A stretch of DNA of 64,000 nucleotides from Cristatella mucedo. Taxonomy: Eukaryota; Bryozoa; Phylactolaemata; Cristatellidae. The DNA is taken from contig WPIO01000014.1 of the NCBI GenBank assembly GCA_009760855.2, forward strand, positions 3,340,501 to 3,404,500, read 5' to 3'. The translations under genes and the position numbers were made by a program. The notes beneath the pieces were generated by a model. It was not told where the DNA came from. It saw only the letters and a program-made list of their open reading frames with translations, and did no database searches. Positions 27,045-37,600 of the stretch are shown here, piece after piece. Position 1 is the stretch's first letter. Each line of letters opens with the position of its first letter.

Positions 27045-27305
27045 TGCTCCTCCCGTCTTCGCACAGGAGGTAAGGTGCTCGCTCTGCACGATCGAGGTCC
27101 TAGGTTCCGATCCTGCTGTGGGGGATATTTTCTTTCCCACTGCCAGCGATGGTGATAGCCGTTAAGGCTCTTCTGCGGCTATAGTTTCCCACTGCCAGCG
27201 GTGGTGATAGACGTTAAGGCTCTTCTGCGGCTATAGTTTCCCACTGCCAGTGGTGGTGATAGCCGTCAAGGCTCTTTTTCGGCTATACGAATGAGGCTGT
27301 AAAAT
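27045..27305 (+). mobile_element. SINE family B with triplicated tail
   Basis: The tRNA-like head (TAAGGTGCTCGCTCTGCACG, then CCTAGGTTCCGATCC) is followed by three consecutive 52-bp copies of the tail segment, then a final GAGGCTGTAAAATCGGCTAGG. Other family B copies carry this segment once. Confidence 0.82.
27133..27288 (+). repeat. Three tandem 52-bp SINE tail units
   Basis: Units at 27133-27184, 27185-27236 and 27237-27288 start TTTCCCACTGCCAG and contain GGTGATAG(C/A)CGT(T/C)AAGGCTC. They differ by only a few bases. Confidence 0.93.
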
Positions 27306-27689
27306 CGGCTAGGATCAGGAGGGCTTGAAGAGAGCTGGTAGGAGCAAGAGCCAGCAGCCACTAAGCTCTTGCCCTTTTGTCACTGCCAGCTATTTAAGAA
27401 TAGGGCGACGCTTGCTCAAGGCCGCCGCCAGCCGTGTCGACAGTTGCCTCGTTGCACTCGTTTCTCTTAGAGCGAGGGAGGTGTGTGGAGCGTTCGCCCC
27501 AGCGCATCGACGGCCCAGTGGGACAACGAGAGCCAGCGCCGTGAGAATTCGGTGGACGCCACCGAATACGTTCGTCGCATGCGCCCGCGGCTTGCATTTT
27601 GTGATTGAGTGCGTGCGTAAGCGTAAGCGCGAGTGAATCCGGCGTAGGGGTTCAGCTGCGAAGTAGCATTAGGGCTACCCACTATTTGA

Positions 27690-27945
27690 GCAAAGGTGGA
27701 GCTAGGGATTGTTTTCGTTGAGCGAAAGCGAAGCCTAAAGCCCTAAGTTTACTTGCTTGCAAGTAAGGTGGAGGCGGAATCCCAATTCTCCAGTCAGTAG
27801 TTAATGGCCGGTGATCGCCTGCGTTAGAGTAAGGTGGCGGCGGAGTTATAGTTCTCGGGTCAGGCGTTAGGGTCTGGTGTTTGCCTGCCTTCGAGCCAGG
27901 TGAAAGCCAAATCCTAGTTCTTCGGCCATGGCAAACAACAAGGCT
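27690..27945 (+). repeat. Imperfect minisatellite of about 66 bp, four units
   Basis: Units begin near 27693, 27766, 27831 and 27897 with (A/C)AGGTGGAG-like starts and contain a CCTAGTTCT/TTCTCGGGTC-like core. Spacings are 73, 65 and 66 bp. Confidence 0.6.
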
Positions 27946-28119
27946 CGGTGTAAGAGCTAAAGTATGGCGGCATAAAAGTTTAAACCGTGAGTGTAAACGA
28001 GCTGAGTCCGCCGGCCATTGTACGGGCATGCCACAGTGCCCCTTCGTACATCTGCCTCGAGCTCTGTCACGTGCTCCGTTGTCAGTCACAGGCTGTTCTG
28101 ATATTCACTCATGTGCAAG

Positions 28120-28141
28120 CTCGAGAGAGAGAGAGAGAGAT
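28120..28141. repeat. Short (GA)n tract
   Basis: About ten GA repeats. Confidence 0.9.
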
Positions 28142-28144
28142 TTG

Positions 28145-28907
<763 letters not shown>

Positions 28908-29404
28908 CTTAGTTAATACTTTTTCTAATTGGTTCACTCAATAGCAAAGATTTTTCTACTTATGAGTGTTTTTCAGCTCAGCTATCTTTGGCAGCTAACG
29001 AAATCGACGCTTACCTGAAAGAGGCGCATATGACGCAGCAGTGGGGCCCAGCACCTTCCTTGTAGATGCATTCACACCATCCTGCAGTGTCCAGCCATTT
29101 TTTCTGACCACGCCTCATTCCGAATAATATTTTTAATATTATCCATCCGTTGAGTGGCAAGAAACAACTACTGTCCGTGAAAGAGGCCTACTTTATTATT
29201 ATTTTAATAATTGGCTATGACGAGCTATTCTTCATGAACAGGCAATAGGCAGCCGTCGTAAACAGATCAATATTGTCTTACCTAATGGTGCAGCCAGTCC
29301 ATTCAGAACAAGCTTGATCAGCTCGGCTGCGCTAAAATATTATGCCTAGATATTCTAGTTGCTCGGGCTCTGCTTCTACAAAGGTTAGCTCTGTACTTAT
29401 ATGC

Positions 29405-29620
29405 CCCCTAGTCTTATCCTAGGGTTAAGATGCTCTCTCTTGACGACCCAAAGGGTCTTACGTTCAAGTCCTCCATCAAACACTTCTGTATTGTCCATTG
29501 CAAACGGAAGTGATGGAAAGGTACTTAAGACTATAATATTGCTATTAGTTTTGTGAAGAATATTTAAGACTCTTTAGCCTATATATAAAAGAGGCTATTG
29601 AATCAGCTGACCTTTACTTT
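29405..29620 (+). mobile_element. Decayed SINE family B copy
   Basis: Traces of the head (TATCCTAGGGTTAAGATGC, then TCTTACGTTCAAGTCC as a damaged B box) are followed by ATTGCAAACGGAAGTGATGG and a tail with GAGGCTATTGAATCAGCTGAC. Heavy divergence indicates an old insertion. Confidence 0.45.
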
Positions 29621-29761
29621 ACGTGCAGCAGCTGCTTTATTACCGATATATCCGTCATTCATGAGATGACACAGAACCAGCATAGCACTGCATAGTGCCA
29701 TGTTTGTCGTGAGCTTCAGTAACCAGCGTCGGCGTAAGGTGGGTTAAATCCATTGCAGTCT

Positions 29762-29925
29762 TAATAATATAAGTCATTTGTATAGCGCCCTAAGACAACT
29801 TAATCTCTATTCAAGCATTTCACTTACGCTACGAGGCTCGAGCCCGCGACCTCGGTCATCAAATATAATCCCCTTGACCTTGGTTCGAGGCGAGCTCCTT
29901 AACCACTGGGCCAAGCCAGCACGGC
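29762..29925 (-). mobile_element. SINE family A, reversed
   Basis: On the plus strand it reads TTTGTATAGCGCCCTAAGAC, then AACTTAATCTCTATTCAAGC, then GAGGCTCGAGCCCGCGACCT (B box), then CTCCTTAACCACTGGGCC (A box). This is the reverse complement of the family A consensus. Confidence 0.82.
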
Positions 29926-29929
29926 ACTC

Positions 29930-32400
29930 CTGAAGCCGGCTTATTTTCGTAACTTGTGGCGCAGATTAAGATGTCTCAGGTGTATGCCAACTGATTGACT
30001 TCTCGCTAGCAGCCTCGAGGTGGCTTCCTGCGCCGGCCGGCGCTTTCTCTTCTGACTTCTCCTGACCTCCTCTAGCACTGGCTGCACCCGAAAAAGAGCT
30101 GCTCAATGCGTCTTCTTAACTCACCTACCTCGAGCCTGGCTCGTGGAAGCTTCGCCTGCTATGGCGGACGGGAGCGCAGCTGCGCCTGCTCGCGTGTTTG
30201 TCTCACTCTCCAGCCGCGAATCCGGGCCGTATTTTTTAAGGTAACGACGCAAAGAAAACACGCACGAGCTGCCACACGTCGACATCGGCGCAATAAACAG
30301 CTACAGCAGCGAACCCCGGCGCGGCGGGTTAGCGGGTCGCTCATGACGTCAGCGAGCCCTACCTACGTGCCGCCGACCAATCGCTGCTGAGGACGGTCGA
30401 TCGCTTCCCGGTCTGCAGTCAGCTATGCCTGCAGCTCTCGTACCGTCGGTACCGACCGCATCATTAAGTACCCTGCGAGCGTAACTCGTCGAATGCCTCT
30501 CGAATGTCTTTAAAAATACCGAAGGCTGCCGGGCTAGATCGACCTTTCAGCCCAGCCCCTGCCCGCCACCGAAAAAGCCAGGCCTGCGCACAAATTTGAG
30601 GTCCGGTAACCTCGGGTACGATCCGTGTCCTCTTTGTGCACAAACAGTTGCCCTAGTAGCCAAACTACTACTGTGCATCCTGTTCAAATGACTAGTTTTC
30701 TTGCAGAAGCAAATCAACAAATCGCAGCTCGGGACTGAGCGCATGACTTACCGACCAACAAACAGTGTTACGAACGTGTCGTGCGGCTTCCACATCCGGT
30801 CAGAACTAGGCGAAAACACCTCGCTGGTAGCGGTGCTAGTCTCAGTCGGCTCACGACGAATACTGGTGACGCCTGCACCTTCTAGCACGGCTAGGTACTT
30901 GCACGTGCTGCAACAATGCATGCAGGTACGCCGGCAGGATCAGAAATTCGGCATCGATATCGTATATCGAGTCCATACACGTAATGCAGATAAGTCTCTA
31001 TAGCAGCAGCAGACGGTAACAGCCACACTCCAAAGGCAGTGTTAACTTTAGCTCACGTCAGCTCCAATGCCAACGACTCGAGTCTCGAATCCTCACTGCC
31101 CGCCTTTCTCAGGGCGCTGGCCTTTTACACGACCTCTGCAATAATCTATCGCATAGTCGGATAGTCGCGAAAAATAATTAACTGCCATAAGTCGGATGGT
31201 TTAGCTGGCGCCGCCGTTACACTGTCTCATTAAATCTTCAACTGTATCTCTCCAACTTACACGGACGATCTCCCTGCGCCGTGCTTTTTGCAACGTTGTC
31301 TCTTTTGGTTGACCTTTCTGCCTTATGTGCAAGCTAAGTCGAGAGGTCATAAACGTGATTCAAAGAGATAATCTCCACAGCGTCCCGACAAAAATGCATC
31401 ACACTGCTCGTTAGTCTGCTTAACACGAGTTGTACAGAATCTGTCTGTTTCCACGTGGGTTGCCAAGGTCAACCCTGCATTACGAAGCGTCGGGTGGACG
31501 AGCGACGCAGCAGCCAAAACGAGACGGCTGCATCTTCGCTTCAGGAGACGTTGGCGTCCGCCGCATGCGAAACCGCGCGCCAAACATTCGCCCGAGTGCC
31601 GATTCTCAAGATGGAGCTGAGCTTTCGCCGTGCAGAGGGCAGCCGTCTGGAGCTATGCAGTCGATGCTAGTCAGAGAGATACAGGGCCGTGAAGCAGGAC
31701 CGTTTGCCTGGCGGCCGCAGCCGGCCGGCGAACTCAGCTGCGGCTGTGCTGATAAGAGGGCAGACCCGTCCATGCCGCCAGGCGGTCTGCACTCACCGCA
31801 CTGAGCCGACCCGCCCCGCTCCCCTCCCCGACCGCCGGCCACTGGCGCCCTACCCCACTTCCGGCCCCTCATTGTTTCCCTTTCCCGGCAGCCAGCCTCG
31901 CACGGCTATTCTGACCTCGCTGTCTGGCTTCGGGCATTACCCACCCCCTAAGCCTTGATTCGTCGCCTGAGCTCTTTTGGAAGAACGGCCAGTGGCGAAG
32001 CGTCGAAGTGAGCGGACGCTCAAGGAGCGGACGCTCGCGCCGGCCGGGCCGTCTTCGCACGGGGCGGGGCAAAGCAGGAGTCGCCGAGCTCCGTGGTCTT
32101 GTTTGTCAATGCCCTCCGGCAGCTAAGCGATGCCGTAGGCGAACGAATGCTGTCGTCGTCTCGTTGCCACCCGCTGCAGCCGCGAACCACCCGGCCGCCC
32201 GGCGGCGGGGTGGAGGAGCCGAAGAGGATCGACGGACGCGGCTCCTGCGAGCTGCCACCTCGCGAAGGGCCGCGAGGACTAATATGAGCCGTTTCGCTTT
32301 TTTTTTATATTTTGCGTCTATCCGCTGATCGCTTGAGAAGCCGCTGCCGCTCTTTTAACTAGTGTGGTACAATCGGGTAGATTACACAGATTTGAAAAAT
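29930..32400. other. GC-rich flank without a recognised gene
   Basis: CpG-rich patches lie at 30000-30450 and 31400-32330, the latter with a GGGGCGGGGC box near 32060. Frames on both strands reach 124 codons without domains. The patches may be CpG islands of an unseen transcript. Confidence 0.35.
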
Positions 32401-32411
32401 TCAACTCCACT

Positions 32412-32615
32412 GCCTATGCCAGCGGTTCTCAACCTGAGGGTCGTGACCCCTTTGGGGTTCGAACGACCCTTTCGCAGGGGTCGCCTAAGACCGTCCAAAT
32501 ACATGAATTTCCACATTTAGCACACAATAATTTTATGGTTGGGGGTCGCCACAACATGAGGAACTGTACTTAAAGGGTCGCGGCATTAGGAAGGTTGAGA
32601 ACCACTGGCCTATAC
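32412..32615 (+). mobile_element. SPIN-like hAT MITE with target-site duplication
   Basis: The element spans 32420-32607 (188 bp). Terminal inverted repeats are CAGCGGTTCTCAACC on the left and GGTTGAGAACCACTG on the right (14 of 15 match). Flanking 8-bp duplications are GCCTATGC (32412-32419) and GCCTATAC (32608-32615), 7 of 8 identical and of the length that hAT elements make. Subterminal sequence (GACCCCTTTGGGG, GGGGTCGCCTAAGACC, ATAATTTTATGGTTGGGGG, CACAACATGAGGAACTG, AAGGGTCGCGGCATTAGGAAG) matches what I remember of the SPIN non-autonomous family. No transposase is present. Confidence 0.88.
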
Positions 32616-32707
32616 CATGATTAGGCTATTATGCCACCTGACCAAAGATTACGACATAGAAGTTTCCGAGCAATAATAAGTCAGGAGCCGCGAATATTAT
32701 CTTGACA

Positions 32708-32855
32708 GGCGCGATGGTTTGGCCAAGTGGTCAAGGCGCTCGCCTCGGCCAAAGTCATGGTTAAATGTAATTGATGACCGGCCATGAGCTCGAGAACAGT
32801 GGTATATGTAAGACACCTGAATAGTGATTAAGTTCATTTAGGGAGTAATAAAATA
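32708..32855 (+). mobile_element. SINE family A, diverged
   Basis: The head GATGGTTTGGCCAAGTGG, then TCAAGGCGCTCGCC, is clear. The B box is damaged. The tail (GACACCTGAATAGTGATTAAG, then TTCATTTAGGGAG) is a decayed form of the LINE-like 3' end. Confidence 0.7.
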
Positions 32856-32859
32856 AATC

Positions 32860-33690
32860 ACGTTTATTTTTACATAATGTTTATAATCTGGCTGTTCTAG
32901 AACTCCAGCAAGTCAATATTGATCTTTTAGCCTTCCTCTAAAACCTGTGAGGGGCCGCTAGACTTCGAGAGTAACTCTATAGAGACTTTCTGGACTCCTT
33001 TCGCTCCTTCCGCGAGTAGATTCAAGGTGTTCCTGCTGAGGCAGGTAAACGCTCTTTAAATGGAGCAGCTAGAAAGGCTGCTGGTTCGGAACTGCCATCT
33101 GAGTTCACGTTCGGTGTCTTTATCCAGTCGAGGCTGTCCATTTTTAAGGAAAAAGTCGTACTTATAAAGTTTCTAACGAGATTTCTCTTGCTCAGCAGGC
33201 CTAACAGCCGTGAGAAACTCCTGGCCGCACCACTGGATCAGACTCATTACATGAGCATGTGCTTTGAGCTCAAGATAAAATTTCCGTAGCCGCGTAAGCA
33301 CGGTCGTAGCTATCCACGCTTCCTTTAAGCGCAGAGTAGCCAAAAGCCGTCGGCCTTAGGATTGAGACCTTAGGATAACTTTTTCACGCCGAGCGGAGCC
33401 TGCTCCTCCGGTACCTCAGCTTCACTGAACCAGTGCTCTGCCAAATTGAGCAATCGCGACCCTGTTCTCCCGCTATCAGCTCCAAGCTAAAGGTCAGAGC
33501 TTCGAGTCAAGGCTCGTCGTCCCCGAATCGCATCTCAGCCGCAAAAGCGCGCTCGCGTCTGCGAGCGGATGACTCGCAAGGGTGACGGGAGGCGCACACG
33601 ACCGGAAGCTAAAGGTTCGCGGCCGCCAAGACCGGCTCGTGAGGCACACGGTATGTGCGAGAGAACCTGGGGCCGCCTTCGGATGGAGCG
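32860..33690. other. 3' flank of the aquaglyceroporin gene; no gene recognised
   Basis: No coding signal was found. Minus-strand AATAAA-like sequences occur near 32866, inside or next to a SINE. I cannot show that they are the gene's polyadenylation signal. Confidence 0.3.
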
Positions 33691-33695
33691 CACTG

Positions 33696-33763
33696 CAGCT
33701 AGCGCGAGCCCTCAGCTAGCGCGAGCCCTCAGCTAGCGCGAGCCCTCAGCTAGCGCGAGCCGC
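33696..33763. repeat. 17-bp minisatellite, four units
   Basis: Four consecutive CAGCTAGCGCGAGCCCT units (the last ends CGC) at 33696, 33713, 33730 and 33747. Confidence 0.96.
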
Positions 33764-34084
33764 TCGCTCCGCCACGCACGCACGCGCGCGCCTGAGCCGC
33801 TCTCTCGGCGGCATGCCCGAAGAGGTTTTACTCTCAGCAGCCGCTTCCGTCAGCGGCTTACGGGCCTCGGGTCTTACGATGGGCCGAGTGCCCGTTCTCC
33901 TCGCTTGCCGCGTCGCCGCCCGGCCTGTCCGAGCGTTGGCGTGGCCACTCGTCGCAACTCGCACGATGAGGCACTACGTCCTCGTCTGATCGGCGGCCGA
34001 ATCTGTCGGGCGGGGTTTCGGGGGAGGGGGAGACGGGCGGCAACGAGGGGAGCGATGCTGCCGTCGGGCGCTACACAAACGAGC

Positions 34085-34646
34085 TCATAGCGTGTTGCCA
34101 ACGCCGCACCCGGCAGCGCCCGGACTGCTGGCTTGCGCGCGCGGCCTAGTCTTCTTCGTTCGCCCGTTTTTGCCCCCGGCCGACGCCGCTGCCGGCGAGT
34201 CCTCTTGCAAAACGGAAGCGGTCGTCGTTGTCGCCGCGGCTGGCGCAGAGCCACCGACGGCGACGGCCGACGAGGCGGCGCGCGATTTCTTGAGTGCGAA
34301 CGCCGCCGAAAGGGCTACCCCTGCAGACAGCGTCGTCGCCGGCGGCGCCGACGCCGCCGGAGACCTGGAGGCAGCGGCGTTCGCTGGCGATTTTGCGGCT
34401 GCCAACGTAGCCGCAAGCTTGGCCGCTGCGCATGCGGCGGGCGCCGCCGCCGGATCCAGAGTCGGAATCGCCTCGCTCCTCGCGGTTGCGGTCGGCGACT
34501 GCGAATGCGGCGGCTCGGCGTCTCGCATTGAGGCCTCCGCTTCCGGCCAGTGGCAGCCGATCGCCATATTGTACAAGAGGGCGCCAGCCAACGCCCCGAG
34601 GTGCGGTCCGATCACGGGAATCCAAAACCACTGGTAGTCGTCGTAG
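34085..34646 (-). CDS. Aquaglyceroporin exon 6 (last membrane segment, C-terminal tail)
   Basis: The acceptor is cttgtag. The exon begins by completing the Ser codon of exon 5 and reads [19 protein letters not shown], then [18 protein letters not shown]. This is the family's final helix. The frame then stays open to TGA at 34087-34085 through an Ala-rich stretch (for example [20 protein letters not shown]). In this GC-rich DNA other frames are open as well, so an unrecognised further intron or an earlier end cannot be excluded for the tail. The helix itself is certain. Confidence 0.85.
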
Positions 34647-37600
34647 CTACAAGCAAAGTGCCCGCGTTAGTGTCAGCATTACACTTACGGTGCGCTTTGG
34701 CGACACGGGACGTGCAGTGCGTCAGTGGGCCCGTAGGGAGGGTGGGTGGGTATGTGGGGGGCACGAGTCTCCCGCAACCCTGGACGGCAATGTGGAATAA
34801 TAATAATAATAATAATACCTGATTTAACAGCCTCTTTTTGCATAGCGACAGAAGAGCCTTTACGGCTATCACCACCGCTTGCAGTGGCGATGAAGGATCG
34901 CCCACCACAGGATTCGAACCCATGACCGTGGGGTGGAGGTCGTGAAAAGCAACCACCTTACCTAGTGAGCCATTACTACTCACTAAGTAAGGCAAAGCCG
35001 ACGATGCTTCCCTGTCCCCTGACCTGGTTCCGCCAGCACGTTCGCCCCGCTGAGTGGCTACCGATCCTGCAGGGGAGGGGGGCTAGCAGGAGGGGGGCTA
35101 ACAGGAGGGGGCTAGCAGGAGGGGGCTAGCAGGAGGGGGGCTAGCAGGCTGAGCGAGCCGCTCATGCGGAGCTTTTCGTACTCAAAGGCGCGCCATCGGC
35201 GGCGGCGGCGAGTAGCTTCCTTCAGGTGCTTCTTTGGACGGGCGTCAACTGTTTTCCCTTTTTCTTATTTTAATAATAAGCTTTGGAAGAAGCTGCTGGC
35301 GCGGCACGCTTGGGCTACGCTTTCGCAGGGTCATCTTTATGTAAAGCGGGCGGTAGTGTTTCTCGAGTTGCTGAAGAGGCAATTCCTTTTTTTTTAGACA
35401 GGTTTGCCTGGCGGCGTGAATTCGGGGCGTGCGCGACTCGTCAATTTCTCCAAACTAATCTAGAGCTCCGCAGAGGGCAGCAACGGCAGCTCGACGCTGG
35501 GAGCTTTTTCAGGCAAGACGAGATCGTGAGCCTCACGCAGCGCGCCTTCGGCGTTCAGGGTCTGGTTTGGCTCAGCGGTTAAGGTGCTCGCCCCGACCGA
35601 GGTCGTGGGCTCGGGCCCCGTGGCATGTGTGAAGTGCCTGAATAGATATTTTAAGTTCTCTTAGGGTGCTACACAAACGAATTACATTTGAAGTTATATT
35701 TACAAGTGGGTGCTTTTGCCAATTTATTTTTAGACATTGTCTAGAGAGGCAACAGGGTTATATACTTCCTGCGAGGAATATTAAGATCTCCTAAAATGGT
35801 ATACGAAAAAACACCCCCGCGTAAGAAATAGTCCGAGAACGTGCAGCGATCATTTCCAGAGTGTTTTCCTAGCAGCTTCGGTATCAGAACAGTGATTTCC
35901 TACAAGTCCCTTCATTCTTTGAGTCCAGCCTACCTATCAGATCTACTCCCAAATCAGGCTAGGGCATTGTGCCATCCGATTTTCGGAATCTAATCTTTTA
36001 CCTGCACCTCGTAAAAAATCTCAAATCCTGTGGAGACCATTCCTTTAGTTCGTACGCTCTCAAAGCCTGAAACTCACTTCCGACAGATGTCACGACATCA
36101 CCTGACTCGACGACGTTTAAAAAGAAGTTACAAAATATCTATTTATCACAACATTTGGTGGGTCCATGTGATTTGCCCTTTGTGAGCTAATGCGTGATGA
36201 CACTTTGCATACTGCCACTGACCATATTTGCATGCTGACCCTGTGCATGTCACCTCTAACCATTTTATGCTTGTTAACATTCCGTTCGATCAAAATTCCT
36301 TTACGGCATATGTAAAGTGCCTAGAAAGAGATTAAGTTCTCTGAGGGCGCCATACTCATGCATTATTATTATTATTGTTATTATTATTATTACCGAACCT
36401 ATCGTTGCACAATAGACGTTTGGTCCTAGCCAAATTTTCCAACTTCCAACAAGACAAAATTGGGCGAGCAAGTTCACTAGGTTTCCGCTTACCCTAACCC
36501 CATGATAGTTGAATCGCATCAACAGACTCTTCTCTCGCTGTGAAACAATCCTAAAAGTACCTACGAGTCAAAAGCCTGCGAGTCAGTTACATTCGAGCCT
36601 AATATTATACCCGCGATCGACGCAGCTGTATAAAAAACGATCTCACCAGCAAGAATTTAATGGCACGAGTCTTTTGTCGTATACCTCTCCATCAGAATTA
36701 ACTACTTTCGGAAGCATTTAATTTGATCTTTGCGACTACTTCTCGCCACCAGTCCTTTTACTATTAAGTAACTTCAGATCCCAGTCCAGTCCCAGCCTAC
36801 GGAGATGTTTTAGACGCTAGATGCTTTAGAAATGTCATAGAGGATGGTTCCTTTATCAACACACCTATTTAGGACAGCATTTAGTGGGTCCCTGTGATTC
36901 GTCCTTGATGTGCTTATGCGTGCTAACACTGTGCATGCTGCCACTAACCACATTTACTTGCTGACCCTGTGCATGTCACCCCTAACCATGTTATTCATTT
37001 TGTTTATCAAGCATGATATTACTCACCATTCAATTGCATTTCCCTTTGCAGCAAATGTAAAGCGCCTAGAGAGAGAGATTGAGTTCTCTAAGGGCGCTTT
37101 ATCAAGTGCATTGTTATTATTAAATCAACCACCTCCTACCCCGCCCGAGAGGCGGACTCACAACTGAAGCGCTGCGTACCGCGAAGGCAATTTTAGTACT
37201 TCCGCCTGGCTGCCGCTCCATTAGAGACAGGCAGACTCGGTAGCTTCTTTAGCACTCTCTTCCATAAAATATGCGTGGTTAGCGAAAAGAAACGCGAGAG
37301 CCTCTCAAAAGGATAAGGTGACGTCTTTGGGGGACTATATCTTTGGAAAGCCTGACGTGGCACCGCCTTCTTTGAAGACGCGGCGAAAGCCTGCACGCGC
37401 CCAAGTAGGAGCGCTTATTGGAAAGACTCTCAGCCCTCGACATAAGTCTTGATGCACTACGTATACTCGTAAAGTGCCTAGGCTGAGAATATTAGAGGTC
37501 GCACGGCGCTGGACATAAATATTAATCAGCCAAGCTGGTCCGAGTGTTCGTGTCATTCCATAGAGACTTGTATACCTCAAAACTCGCAAATGTCCCAGCC

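Noticed and set aside
34092-34637. 181-codon plus-strand frame opposite aquaglyceroporin exon 6
   Set aside because: It is the complement of a GC-rich real exon whose minus-strand reading shows the family's final helix. It has no homology of its own.
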